Assembly: GCA_001816655.1 (NCBI GenBank)
Contig: MHCP01000028.1
Coordinates: forward strand, 35,836-99,835
Source: Candidatus Woykebacteria bacterium RBG_13_40_15
GTDB taxonomy: Bacteria > Patescibacteria > Microgenomatia > Woykebacterales > RBG-16-39-9b
Length of the DNA stretch: 64,000 bases
Direction of reading: 5' to 3'
The notes under the pieces are model-generated. The model had not been told where the DNA came from. It saw only the letters and a program-made list of their open reading frames with translations, and ran no database searches. This document shows, piece after piece, positions 7,519 through 15,769 of the stretch. The stretch's first letter is position 1; each line of letters opens with the position of its first letter. Position numbers and translations under genes: made by a program.

Positions 7519-8985
7519 TCAGCTAACTACCTTTTTAAGCTTTTGGCCTTCGGGGGTATCGACTACCTCGTAACCTTTCCCTTTGATTTCGTTTCTTAAT
7601 TTATCTGATTCTGAAAAATCGCCTTTTTTCCACGCTTCTTCGCGCTGTTCAATAAGCTTTTTTACTTCTTCTGGTACTTCAGCAGCCTCTTCAGCGACTT
7701 TTTCGAGATCGAGCCCAAGAACTTCGTCAAACTTATATAATGTAGCAGCCTTTTCGCCTACAGGCATATTGCTTCTTACCAAATCCCAAACCAAAGTTAG
7801 TGCAGCTGGTGTATCTAAATCATTATTGACAGCATCAACGAATTTCTTTTCGAAATCACTGTTTACACTAGTTACTTCTCCGTTTGTAACATAACCAGTT
7901 AGTTCCCGATATAAATTATTCAATGCAGTTTCAGCAGCTTTGAGGGAATCCCAGGTAAAATTCAATCTTGAGCGGTAGTGTGTTGTTAATGTTAAGTATC
8001 GAAAAGCTAATGGATTGAAGCTTTTTTTAACCAAGTCGCTTACCGTGTAAACATTTCCCTCTCTCCTCGCCATTTTCTTTCCGTCAACCAACAAGAAGCC
8101 GGCGTGCAACCAGTAGTTAACTACTTTTTCTCCTGTGGCAGCTTCACTTTGGGCAATTTCATCCTCGTGGTGAGGAAAAATATTGTCTTCCCCACCGGTG
8201 TGAATATCAATCCTTCGACTTTGCTCATGATTAAACTCCCCGTCTTTAAACGCATCAGTCAAATATTTTAATGACATTGCGGAGCATTCTATATGCCAGC
8301 CGGGGAAGCCTTCGCCCCAAGGACTATCCCATTTCAAACTACGATCGTTTTGGGCTTTTTTCCAAAGAGCAAAATCAATAGAATCTTTTTTATCGGTCTC
8401 GGTTGCCACCCTAACTGCTCCCAGCAATTTATCCATTTTATCTAGAGTGTTGCCGGATAATTTTCCATAGTCAGCAAACCTCTTGACGTCGAAGTATATG
8501 GTCCCCCTAGTTTCATAGGCAAAACCTTTTTCCAGTAGTTGTTTAGTTAATTCAATCATTTCGCTGATGTGTTCAGTGGCCTTAGGAAAAACATTGGCTG
8601 GAATTATGTTGAGGACTTTTTCATCGTCGAGAAACTTTTTTGTGTATTCAGAAGCTACTTCTTGCGGGGTCTTTCCCTGTTTTAGCGCCTCATCAATTAT
8701 TGGATCAATAGCGGCCTCTTCACCTGCCCCACGAGGTCCTGACGTAGCGGGGTCAGTCCGCATATGCCCAACATCGGTAATGTTTTTAACGTGATAAACT
8801 TTGTAACCGTTGTAAGTTAATACTCTTTTGAGAATATCGGCCGAAAGATATGTCCGCAGGTTTCCAATGTGAATATCTCGATAAACCGTCGGCCCACAAG
8901 AATAAATTCCAACTTTATCCGAATTAATTGGAACAAACTTTTCCTTCTTTTTTCCAAGTGTATTGGTTAAAAAAATATCGGCCAC
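7519..8985 (-). CDS. cysS: Cysteinyl-tRNA synthetase
   Basis: Class I aminoacyl-tRNA synthetase charging tRNA-Cys. The HIGH-type motif is IHIGN within CGPTVYRDIHIGNLRTY (about residues 31-47), whose Cys is the first zinc ligand; the other zinc ligands lie in WHIECSAMS and FPHHEDE. The KMSKS loop reads KKMARREGN, an unusual form in which the second Lys and the Ser are replaced. 488 residues is normal. The start is a GTG preceded 6 nt upstream by TATAAT, so the mRNA is probably leaderless. Its promoter is back to back with that of the membrane orphan gene at 9109. Confidence 0.95.
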   Translation of the reverse strand: MADIFLTNTLGKKKEKFVPINSDKVGIYSCGPTVYRDIHIGNLRTYLSADILKRVLTYNGYKVYHVKNITDVGHMRTDPATSGPRGAGEEAAIDPIIDEALKQGKTPQEVASEYTKKFLDDEKVLNIIPANVFPKATEHISEMIELTKQLLEKGFAYETRGTIYFDVKRFADYGKLSGNTLDKMDKLLGAVRVATETDKKDSIDFALWKKAQNDRSLKWDSPWGEGFPGWHIECSAMSLKYLTDAFKDGEFNHEQSRRIDIHTGGEDNIFPHHEDEIAQSEAATGEKVVNYWLHAGFLLVDGKKMARREGNVYTVSDLVKKSFNPLAFRYLTLTTHYRSRLNFTWDSLKAAETALNNLYRELTGYVTNGEVTSVNSDFEKKFVDAVNNDLDTPAALTLVWDLVRSNMPVGEKAATLYKFDEVLGLDLEKVAEEAAEVPEEVKKLIEQREEAWKKGDFSESDKLRNEIKGKGYEVVDTPEGQKLKKVVS

Positions 8986-8991
8986 AAGGTT

Positions 8992-9020
8992 ATTATAACG
9001 TGAATTGGTCGATTAGTTAA
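8992..9020 (-). promoter_or_regulatory. cysS promoter, leaderless architecture
   Basis: Minus strand: TTAACT (9020-9015), 17-bp spacer, TATAAT (8997-8992), then 6 nt to the GTG start at 8985. Confidence 0.7.
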
Positions 9021-9029
9021 TCTTTATGT

Positions 9030-9035
9030 TATAAT
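9030..9035 (+). promoter_or_regulatory. -10 box of the membrane orphan gene
   Basis: TATAAT on the plus strand, with no good -35 (TTGGTC at 9005-9010 would give a 19-bp spacer). The leader contains a small hairpin ACCAGC-GAA-GCTGGT (9077-9091) just before the GGGAAGGA ribosome site. Confidence 0.5.
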
Positions 9036-9108
9036 CTTTTCGTCCAAAACCGACGGACAATCAGCTAAGAGATCAAACCAGCGAAGCTGGTGGGAAGGAC
9101 AGAGAAAA

Positions 9109-9744
9109 ATGGCACCCAAAAAGGAAGAGCGAAGCAAAACGATCATACGAAGAATAATCGCTGTCGCCTGTGTTCTTTTTCTAGTCGCTAGCGGCTTCTT
9201 GGGGTTGGCGGTCAGAAATATTCTCACGCCAGCAGGAGCCGCCGCCGAAGAGACCGTCACCAAAGACGATGTTTGGCTGTCTCAAGGAGCCTCTGTACTA
9301 CCGGAGTGGGGCGTCGTCTGTGGCATCAGAACACAACCGGTCTCGATGGACGATTTCCACGCAAAGACTTCCGAAACACCAATCGTGTTCTTAACCGACT
9401 TGAAGGATACTACCTGCTGCGGAAGCGATTGGGGAAGTACGCTAAAGATCGTCTATCTCGACATAAACCAGGACCCTCCCATCCAAGCAGAGGTGGTCGT
9501 CGCCAAAGCAAAGGGCTATCAATACATAGGAAGACGCACTCTCGACAGGGGCACCAGCGGCAAAGACACCGGCACTATCACGGTAGAGCTAGCCGCCGAC
9601 TACAGCTCAGGTGGAAAGAGGGTCGAAGTGATCTTAGGCTTGGTCTTTGGAGGTATATTTGCCCTTGCCGGGATAAGAGCTCTGGCCGTCTTGATTATCT
9701 ACTTGAGGGCTACAGGACCGAAATCGGAAATCGACGTCGGCTGA
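9109..9744 (+). CDS. Hypothetical membrane protein with two transmembrane segments, GC-rich orphan
   Basis: No family recognised. 211 residues: a basic N-terminus (MAPKKEERSK), a first hydrophobic helix (about 15-36), an extracytoplasmic middle domain of about 130 residues containing a CC pair (TTCCGSDWG, about 103-111), and a second hydrophobic helix near the C-terminus (about 175-198). The N-terminal helix followed by AGAAAEE could be a signal peptide instead of an anchor. Codon use is GC-rich compared with neighbours. Monocistronic, with its own -10 box upstream and a stable hairpin downstream. Confidence 0.72.
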   Translation: MAPKKEERSKTIIRRIIAVACVLFLVASGFLGLAVRNILTPAGAAAEETVTKDDVWLSQGASVLPEWGVVCGIRTQPVSMDDFHAKTSETPIVFLTDLKDTTCCGSDWGSTLKIVYLDINQDPPIQAEVVVAKAKGYQYIGRRTLDRGTSGKDTGTITVELAADYSSGGKRVEVILGLVFGGIFALAGIRALAVLIIYLRATGPKSEIDVG

Positions 9745-9767
9745 GGGAAGAGATCATTCGGACTCGT

Positions 9768-9804
9768 GCGGGGCGTGCGGAACCAGCAACACTGCGCGCC
9801 CTGC
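9768..9804 (+). terminator. Strong hairpin after the membrane orphan gene
   Basis: GCGGGGCGTGC pairs over 11 positions with GCGCGCCCTGC (9794-9804). No clear U-tract follows, so it may be a 3' stabiliser as much as a terminator. Confidence 0.45.
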
Positions 9805-9933
9805 TTCCCAATCCCCAATTTTCACATTTCATTAAATCAAAACGCTACAAATGTACACACAAATGTAATGTACACACCAGGAGTGTACAATGTTTTAACC
9901 GACCTTAGATGATTAGTCGGCGTTAATAAAAAA

Positions 9934-10100
9934 ACCGCTATTACGGCAGCTGGCGTCTTAAAACTTGCAAAAATACAAAGAGGAGACGGAAACTGAACGA
10001 TTAGAGAATTTCCGAGGATGTCCCGAAGTATTTTTGCAAAGTTTTACAGCCAGCGAAGTTTAGCGGAAGTTTTGGTACCACCTTTCCAAAAAGGTGGTAA
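9934..10100 (+). repeat. Dispersed structured repeat A, copy 1
   Basis: Long imperfect hairpin closed by GCTGGC (9949) and GCCAGC (10049), with a second stem AAAACTTGCAAAAATAC / GTATTTTTGCAAAGTTTT and an inner stem CGGAAA/TTTCCG. It is followed by GAAGTTTAGCGGAAGTTTTGG and a small hairpin TACCACCTTT-CCAA-AAAGGTGGTA. Other copies lie at 36221-36390 and, inverted, at 59004-59200, with compensating base changes in the stems. Confidence 0.8.
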
Positions 10101-10107
10101 AAGTAGT

Positions 10108-10554
10108 TTAGGAAAGCTTTTCTTTGACAACACCACTTACCAGGCCCATATCTGCTTTTCCTTTGAGTTTCGGAGAAAGAACCCCCATTACCTTCCCCAT
10201 ATCCTGCATAGAAGAGGCACTGGTTTCAGCTACTGCACTATCAACCAATTTTCGTATTTCCTCTTCACCCATTTGTTCCGGAAGATATCCTTGCAATATT
10301 TCCAGTTCCTTGCTTTCTTTATCAGCGAGTTCTTGCCTACCCCCGGCTTTATAACTCTCGATCGACTCTTTTCTCTGCTTTATTTCTTTTTGGATAACTC
10401 CTAAAATTTCCTCATCGCTAGGGTTGTAACTAGCACTTTCCTTAGCAATTGCAAAGTTTTTAATTGCGCCTAGTAACAAACGTAGGGTTGAAACCTTCAA
10501 CTCATCTTTTGCTTTCTGCGCCTCTATTAAATTTTTTTGAATCTTCTCTAGCAT
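10108..10554 (-). CDS. yqeY: YqeY/GatB-like tRNA amidotransferase-related protein
   Basis: 148-residue member of the GatB/YqeY family, sharing the helical tail domain of the GatB amidotransferase subunit. Characteristic segments: LKVSTLRLLLGAIKN (about residues 19-33), EEILGVIQKEIKQRKESI (about 48-65), GYLPEQM (about 89-95) and a C-terminal Lys/Gly-rich GKVMGVLSPKLKGKADMG. The free-standing protein is widespread, and its function outside amidotransferases is not settled. Stop lies next to repeat A; recR follows upstream by 48 bp on the same strand. Confidence 0.9.
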   Translation of the reverse strand: MLEKIQKNLIEAQKAKDELKVSTLRLLLGAIKNFAIAKESASYNPSDEEILGVIQKEIKQRKESIESYKAGGRQELADKESKELEILQGYLPEQMGEEEIRKLVDSAVAETSASSMQDMGKVMGVLSPKLKGKADMGLVSGVVKEKLS

Positions 10555-10602
10555 AAGCCCCCTTTTTATTTTAATTTTGAATTTTAACTTTTGCCTTTTT
10601 AC

Positions 10603-11199
10603 TTAATACTCCATTCTCCCCTCAATCGCCCGACTAAGAGTCACTTCATCAGCATATTCTAGATCTGCCCCAACTGGCAAACCACGAGCGATACGGGTGA
10701 TTTTTATACCTAGGGGGGAAATTAGTTTTTGCAAATACATTGCCGTACTTTCACCCTCAACACTTGGATTGGTTGCCAAAATTATTTCTTTTATGGCGCC
10801 TTTTTTTAGTCTATTAAGTAGCTCTTTTATCCGAAGATGCTCTGGCCCAATCCCCTGCAGGGGCGCAATACAGCCGCCAAGAATATGGTAAAGCCCTCTG
10901 TAAGCGCGTGATTTTTCAAGGGCTGAAACATCCAATGGTTCCTCTACTATCATTATAGCGGACTTATCACGGCCTTCAGCACTACAGATTTCGCAAGGAT
11001 TCACTTCCGTGATATTAAAACAAGTTTCACAAATTGTGGTTTTTTCTTTTAGATCAACTACTGCGCTAGCTAGTTGCGCGGCATACTCTTTTGGAGCATT
11101 CAATAAATGGTAGGTTAGTCGCTCTGCTGTCTTTGGACCAATACCGGGAAGTTTTTCAAATTCGACTATCACTGCCTCAACTGATTTTGGAATCCGCAT
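10603..11199 (-). CDS. recR: Recombination mediator RecR
   Basis: RecFOR-pathway protein that helps load RecA on gapped DNA. In order: helix-hairpin-helix KLPGIGPKTAERLTYHLL (about residues 13-30), C4 zinc finger CETC...CEIC (about 56-72), Toprim domain starting at IMIVEEPLDVSALEK (about 82-96), and a C-terminal region with LPVGADLEYADEVTLSRA. 198 residues is the normal length. It is immediately downstream of ybaB and dnaX, the usual dnaX-ybaB-recR order, which supports both identity and operon membership. Confidence 0.96.
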   Translation of the reverse strand: MRIPKSVEAVIVEFEKLPGIGPKTAERLTYHLLNAPKEYAAQLASAVVDLKEKTTICETCFNITEVNPCEICSAEGRDKSAIMIVEEPLDVSALEKSRAYRGLYHILGGCIAPLQGIGPEHLRIKELLNRLKKGAIKEIILATNPSVEGESTAMYLQKLISPLGIKITRIARGLPVGADLEYADEVTLSRAIEGRMEY

Positions 11200-11218
11200 A
11201 TATTAACAATTTGTTGAA

Positions 11219-11500
11219 CTAACCTTTGAGAAGATCCTGCAATCCTTCCATTCCGCCCATCATCCCCTGCATTTTTTTCGCGGCGACTTTTTGGGCTTCA
11301 TCGAGAGCTTTATTAACTGCATCTTTCAGATCATTTGGATTGACATCCTGCGGAAAGTCAATTTCTTTTATTTTTTGTGCCGCATTTATGCGGACTTTCA
11401 CACCATGCACCTCGACATCGATAATTTCCGACTCGAGTTCCTTCTTCATCGCATCTGCTTTTCTTTTTAGATCGTACATCTGCTTCAACTTATCAAACAT
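11219..11500 (-). CDS. ybaB: YbaB/EbfC nucleoid-associated protein
   Basis: Small DNA-binding protein that usually sits between dnaX and recR. 93 residues: N-terminal helix rich in Lys/Met (YDLKRKADAMKKELESEI), the characteristic beta segment VHGVKVRINAAQKIKEIDF and a C-terminal helix, ending in a Met/Gly-rich tail MQGMMGGMEGL. Spacing of 19 bp to recR and 25 bp to dnaX fits one transcription unit. Confidence 0.93.
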   Translation of the reverse strand: MFDKLKQMYDLKRKADAMKKELESEIIDVEVHGVKVRINAAQKIKEIDFPQDVNPNDLKDAVNKALDEAQKVAAKKMQGMMGGMEGLQDLLKG

Positions 11501-11525
11501 AGTACCTCCGATTTATTTAATAATT

Positions 11526-13109
11526 TTATTCTAGCTTGCTAAAAATTTCAACCGGATCTGCTTCCGTAGCTAGTTTCTCTTTTTCTTCTTTCTTAGGTTC
11601 GGGTGGTCTCTCTCCCACTACACATTTTACCCGAAGTTTCGCTCCTATTACTTCTTCCAAAACGTCTTCAAACATTTCCTTGTACTTTTTTTCCTCGGCT
11701 TTTTCTTTATGGAACCTGTAACCAAACTCCAAAATCAATAAATCTTCGTCGACGTTTTTTACTTTTGCGCTACTTAAAAATATCCCAAGTGATGAGCTTT
11801 TCTCTTTTGCGGCTTTTAGCATTTTAGACCAATTATCATGGAGTTTTTTTAAGATCTTTCCTTCCGAGGGATTTGGTTTGCTCGGATTTTCTTTTTCAAT
11901 CTCTTTAGCCACGGCTTCACGGGCTGGTTCTTTTTCAGTTTCCGCTTTGACAACGGCTGGCTCCTCCTCTTTTGGTTCTTCAGTAACATTAGCAATATCT
12001 TTATCTTCTTCAACAATCGCTTCCCCCATTTTATCTAAAGAGCCTTCAACTATTGCTATTTCGAGGGGCAATTGGGGAATTGTAGAGTCTCGGAGTTGCT
12101 CAATTGATTTATTAAACAGATCTGTTAGTTTTAACAATCTTTCCTTGGGCAGTTTTTTGTTCAGCTCGACCAAAGCTTCAAGTTCTTCTTTGGCAATAGG
12201 TTCTAACACAACCCCAGCCCCTGCTTTCACAAGTATTATTTTTCGCAGTATCTCTAGAACTGATTCAGTTAAAATACGCACATTTCCACCTTCTTTGAGA
12301 TAACTATCAAGCCAAATTAAAGACTCTTTTGCCATGCCTTTTTCCAATAGATCAAGCAAACTTATTGACGAGGCGGTCTCTTTCTTCCCAAGAATCGACA
12401 GCGTTTTTTCTAAATCTGCTTTTGTGTCAACAGAGACAACCTTTTCTAGTAGAACCTCGGCATCCCTGAAAGCTCCTGCTGCCATTTTTGCAATTTCTTC
12501 TAAGGAATCGGCGGAAATTCCCCAAGCTTCTTTTTTCACTATGGATGTTAGCTTTTCTTTTATTTGAGAAACATCAGGCATTTTGAAATCAAATTTGGTA
12601 ACCCTTGAGGCTATAGTTGCCGGTATTTTGTGGGGCTCAGTTGTCGCTAAAATAAAAATCGCGTGGGCGGGTGGTTCCTCCAATGTTTTCAAAAGGGCGT
12701 TAAAGGCCTCTCCAGTCAACATGTGAGCTTCGTCGATAATGTAAACCTTGAATTTTCCACCGGCTGGGGCAAGCTTTATTTTCTCCCGCAACTCTCTAAT
12801 TTCATCAATACCCCTGTTTGAAGCAGCGTCAATTTCAATTAAATCAAGGTTGGAACCATCAGTGACAGAAACGCAAACCTCGCATTTGTTACAGGGCTCG
12901 CCAAAAACGTTTCCGGTATATGTAGAACAGTTCACCGCCTTCGCAACAATTCGGGCAACTGATGTTTTTCCAGTTCCGCGAGAACCAGAAAAAAGATAAG
13001 CATGGGAAATTTTTCCGCTTTTTAGTTGGGCTAGTAGTTGATCCCTGATTTGTTCTTGGCCTACAACTTCACTTAAAGCTTGAGGTCGGTATTTACGGTA
13101 CAAAACCAT
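11526..13109 (-). CDS. dnaX: DNA polymerase III subunit gamma/tau
   Basis: Clamp-loader ATPase of the replisome. AAA+ motifs: Walker A GSRGTGKTS (about residues 42-50), a zinc module with CNKCEVC (about 74-80), Walker B IDEAHML (about 126-132) and the SRC-type arginine finger in TIASRVTKFDF (about 164-174). Domain III follows, then a Glu/Lys-rich linker (about 375-425) and a C-terminal domain of about 100 residues. 527 residues is within range. A TAAAAT box lies 9 nt before the ATG, so the transcript has an almost absent leader. Heads a dnaX-ybaB-recR unit and is divergent from the DUF3465 gene. Confidence 0.96.
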   Translation of the reverse strand: MVLYRKYRPQALSEVVGQEQIRDQLLAQLKSGKISHAYLFSGSRGTGKTSVARIVAKAVNCSTYTGNVFGEPCNKCEVCVSVTDGSNLDLIEIDAASNRGIDEIRELREKIKLAPAGGKFKVYIIDEAHMLTGEAFNALLKTLEEPPAHAIFILATTEPHKIPATIASRVTKFDFKMPDVSQIKEKLTSIVKKEAWGISADSLEEIAKMAAGAFRDAEVLLEKVVSVDTKADLEKTLSILGKKETASSISLLDLLEKGMAKESLIWLDSYLKEGGNVRILTESVLEILRKIILVKAGAGVVLEPIAKEELEALVELNKKLPKERLLKLTDLFNKSIEQLRDSTIPQLPLEIAIVEGSLDKMGEAIVEEDKDIANVTEEPKEEEPAVVKAETEKEPAREAVAKEIEKENPSKPNPSEGKILKKLHDNWSKMLKAAKEKSSSLGIFLSSAKVKNVDEDLLILEFGYRFHKEKAEEKKYKEMFEDVLEEVIGAKLRVKCVVGERPPEPKKEEKEKLATEADPVEIFSKLE

Positions 13110-13118
13110 CGCGATGAT

Positions 13119-13147
13119 ATTTTACACTAGCCTAGACCTGAAAACAA
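13119..13147 (-). promoter_or_regulatory. dnaX promoter
   Basis: Minus strand TTGTTT (13147-13142), 17-bp spacer, TAAAAT (13124-13119), 9 nt before the ATG. It overlaps the region of the oppositely oriented DUF3465 promoter. Confidence 0.6.
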
Positions 13148-13151
13148 TTGA

Positions 13152-13157
13152 TATAAT
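13152..13157 (+). promoter_or_regulatory. -10 box of the DUF3465 gene, leaderless
   Basis: TATAAT ends 8 nt before ATG 13166. No clear -35. Transcription would begin at or within 2 nt of the start codon. Confidence 0.55.
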
Positions 13158-13165
13158 AAACCTTG

Positions 13166-13522
13166 ATGACACCAGAGGAAGCCTTCGAACAAAAACTTAA
13201 CGACGTTCCGATGACAGCAGAAGGAAAGGTTATTGAAGTCCTCCCCGATGACATCGGCGAAACCCCACATCAGCGATTTGTCATAAAACTTGATGCTGGA
13301 AACACAATTCTTATCGCCCATAACTTGGAGAGAGCTTATAGAGTACCGGTGAAGCTTGGCGATGAAGTAGAGGTTCATGGAACTTACAAGTGGAACAAAT
13401 ATGGTGGGCTAATCCACAAAACCCATCACGATGAGCGTGGTGAACACGAGGATGGTTGGATAAATTTAGTCGGAGTCCATCATCCAGACTTTACCAAACC
13501 AGTTGACGCAAAACTAGCTTAG
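13166..13522 (+). CDS. DUF3465 family protein
   Basis: Small protein matching my memory of the DUF3465 family: conserved core HQRFVIKLDAGNTILIAHNL (about residues 34-53), then LGDEVEVHGTYKWNKYGGLI and the His-rich HKTHHDERGEHEDGWI (about 89-104), ending soon after. An OB-like beta fold is plausible. Function unknown. Here there is no signal peptide, so it appears cytoplasmic. Start set at ATG 13166 instead of TTG 13163. It overlaps the 3' end of the convergent mfd-like gene by 9 bases. Confidence 0.85.
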   Translation: MTPEEAFEQKLNDVPMTAEGKVIEVLPDDIGETPHQRFVIKLDAGNTILIAHNLERAYRVPVKLGDEVEVHGTYKWNKYGGLIHKTHHDERGEHEDGWINLVGVHHPDFTKPVDAKLA

Positions 13523-15697
13523 TTTTTTATTTTTCAACCTCTCAATTGCCTGCGAAAGCAACTGAACATATAATTCAAACCCAATTAAGGCTATGTTGCC
13601 ACTCTGGGCTGTTCCGAGCAAGTTACCGGCGCCGCGAATTTCGAGGTCGTGTTTTGCTATTTTAAAACCAGACCCTAGCTCCGTACTTTCTGAAATCGCT
13701 GCTAATCTTTCCAAACTTTCACCCTCTGGTACATAATTTTTAGGATAAAAGAGATGGGCATAGGCGGCTCTGTCGGAACGCCCAACCCTACCACGCAGCT
13801 GATAAAGTTCTGACAGACCAAACGCTTGAGCATTTTCAATTATGATGGTGTTAACATTCGGCATGTCCAGCCCCGAACCAATAATCGTCGTACAAATTAG
13901 TACATCATATTTTTTCTCATAAAAGAGATCCATAACTTTTTCCAAACTTGTTACCTGCACCTTGTTACTTGTTACTTTCCTCTCCATTTGTCCATGAGCA
14001 AAAGTAACTCTTGCAGAAGGAACAAGTTTTTGGATTTCTGCCGCTTTTGAGGCTATTTTTTGAACACTGTTAAAAACATAATAAACTTGCCCGCCTGCCA
14101 TTGCCTGGCGGCGAAGCTCCTGGCGGGCAGGCCCGCCCCGGAAAATTTCTTTTTCGATTGCTAATTTAACTTTTTCTTCGTCAAATTCGCCGACCGAAGT
14201 TTCAATCGGCTTTCTACCGGCTGGTGCCTCACTCAAAACCGACATATCTCGCAAAGTAGTTAGCGCCAAATTTAAAGTTCGCGGTATTGGGGTTGCACTT
14301 ATGGACAAAACATCCACTACGGGTTTTATGGTTTTTAATTTCTCTTTGTGCTTCACGCCAAAACGGTGCTCCTCATCAATTATCAAAAGCCCTAGATTTT
14401 TAAATTCCACGTCGTCACTGAGAAGTCTGTGAGTCCCTATAACAACATCAATTGATCCATCTTTCAGCCCACTGACAACGTCGACTTGTTTTTCTTTTTC
14501 TTCAAAGCGTGAAAGTTTTTCAATTCTTACTGGAAAGCCTTGTAATCTTTCTCGAAATAAATGGAGGTGCTGCTCTGCTAAAACTGTGGTTGGAACTAAA
14601 ATTGCCGCTTGGCGACCAGCTTGAGCTACTTTAAATGTCGCTCTAATTGCCACCTCAGTCTTACCAAAACCAACATCTCCAACTAAAACTCTATCCATTG
14701 GGTGATTGCTTTCCAAATCTGCTTTAATTTCCATCGCTGCTTTCAGCTGATCAGCCGTTTCTTCATATTCAAAGGCCTCTTCAAGTTGTTTTTGCCAAGG
14801 AGTATCAGTACCAACACCGACCCGTGTTGAAAGTTGCCTTTTTGCGTAAAGTTCAAGCAGTTCTTTTGCGTATTCCGTAACACTTTCAGTGACTTTTTGC
14901 CTTGTCTTCTCCCAAGCGCCAGTCCCCAAGTATGAGAGTGGGACTTTTCTGCCACCAACTCCAATATATTTTGTAATCCGCTCGATTTGATCTACCGGCA
15001 CGAAAAGTTTGTCACCCTTCGCGTATTCGACAATTAAATGCTGATTAGTCAGATTTGACTTTCTGCCAGTCTTTTCATCTGTTTGAGCCAAACCGTCATA
15101 AATTTCCTCATCTTGCAACGAAGCGAGACGACCCAATTTTTGAGGCTTCAATGGCACAAGCGACGAGGCGTCACAGGTAAATCCAACCTTCCTTGATTCG
15201 CGCGGATTTGAAGCAGAAGAAAATTGTTGATCGTCGAGCTTCAAATTAGAAATCCCGATAAACCTCCCAACCCCATAATCTATATGAACGACCAAATCTC
15301 CAGGTTCTATTTCTGATAAAAATAGGCGAACCGAATTCCCTGATTGCAGAGGAAATTTCTTTTGTTTTGTCCATTTCGGAGCGATTTTTGGCGTAATACC
15401 ACAAGCGATTATATACACTTCTTTTAACCTTTTTATTATTCCTTGAGTAAAAATATTGAACATGTAAATATTTTCAACCTGCTCACCAATTAAGTCGATT
15501 CTCACCGGAATTTTGTATCTTTCCAACCAAATATCAATTAAGCCGCCGCGTTTAGAAAACTCCCCGGCTTTTGCAATCGTACCGGGAGAAATATTTTCGT
15601 ATCCTAAATTCGTTAATTTAGCTGCAAGAACAGTAGGCGAAACTTTGTCACACAAAGCAATATTTAAACCTGTTTCATTATATTGATCCATAATCAT
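13514..15697 (-). CDS. mfd: Shortened Mfd-type transcription-repair coupling helicase
   Basis: Superfamily 2 translocase of the Mfd/RecG group. It begins in the remnant of the UvrB-like module (GEFSKRGGLIDIW, about residues 45-57), followed by the RNA-polymerase-interacting domain (DLVVHIDYGVGRFIGI, about 134-149), the relay helix and helicase core: Walker A GDVGFGKTE (about 344-352), DEEH, SATPIPRTLNLAL and a TRG-like C-terminus. At 727 residues it lacks most of the N-terminal UvrA-binding region and the whole C-terminal D7 domain of ordinary ~1150-residue Mfd. A 15-residue in-frame insert derived from a GC-rich palindrome sits before GQVYYVFNSV. No frameshift is seen, and the pth gene leaves no room for a longer N-terminus. 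Confidence 0.88.
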   Translation of the reverse strand: MIMDQYNETGLNIALCDKVSPTVLAAKLTNLGYENISPGTIAKAGEFSKRGGLIDIWLERYKIPVRIDLIGEQVENIYMFNIFTQGIIKRLKEVYIIACGITPKIAPKWTKQKKFPLQSGNSVRLFLSEIEPGDLVVHIDYGVGRFIGISNLKLDDQQFSSASNPRESRKVGFTCDASSLVPLKPQKLGRLASLQDEEIYDGLAQTDEKTGRKSNLTNQHLIVEYAKGDKLFVPVDQIERITKYIGVGGRKVPLSYLGTGAWEKTRQKVTESVTEYAKELLELYAKRQLSTRVGVGTDTPWQKQLEEAFEYEETADQLKAAMEIKADLESNHPMDRVLVGDVGFGKTEVAIRATFKVAQAGRQAAILVPTTVLAEQHLHLFRERLQGFPVRIEKLSRFEEKEKQVDVVSGLKDGSIDVVIGTHRLLSDDVEFKNLGLLIIDEEHRFGVKHKEKLKTIKPVVDVLSISATPIPRTLNLALTTLRDMSVLSEAPAGRKPIETSVGEFDEEKVKLAIEKEIFRGGPARQELRRQAMAGGQVYYVFNSVQKIASKAAEIQKLVPSARVTFAHGQMERKVTSNKVQVTSLEKVMDLFYEKKYDVLICTTIIGSGLDMPNVNTIIIENAQAFGLSELYQLRGRVGRSDRAAYAHLFYPKNYVPEGESLERLAAISESTELGSGFKIAKHDLEIRGAGNLLGTAQSGNIALIGFELYVQLLSQAIERLKNKKLS
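14092..14136. repeat. GC-rich palindromic element inserted in frame in mfd
   Basis: About 45 bp of strongly GC-rich sequence with inverted arms (CCTGCC ... GGCAGG) and core GGCGAAGCTCCTGGCGG inside AT-richer mfd. It encodes a segment around PARQELRRQAMAG that Mfd proteins normally lack, between an otherwise ordinary EIFRGG and GQVYYV. The core resembles the insert in fmt (63839-63889). Confidence 0.7.
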
Positions 15698-15769
15698 CCC
15701 AACGCAAACAAACCCATTTCTAGAATATGGGGTATGTTTTTATTTAGTTTAGTTGCTGCCTACATTCCA

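Larger units (their letters stand above)
9745..10107. other. Gene-free stretch holding a terminator hairpin and repeat A copy 1
   Basis: No convincing protein gene: the long plus-strand frame covering 9273-9908 is an out-of-frame shadow of the membrane orphan. The stretch holds the hairpin at 9768-9804, an AT-rich segment, a motif CCTTAGAT-TTAGTC-GCGTTAATAAA (9903-9930) that recurs near 59217, and repeat A. Confidence 0.6.

Noticed and set aside
9273..9908. 211-codon plus-strand frame overlapping the membrane orphan
   Set aside because: Out-of-frame shadow rich in Arg and His, continuing into the terminator hairpin. The overlapping frame has signal, membrane segments and a proper start.
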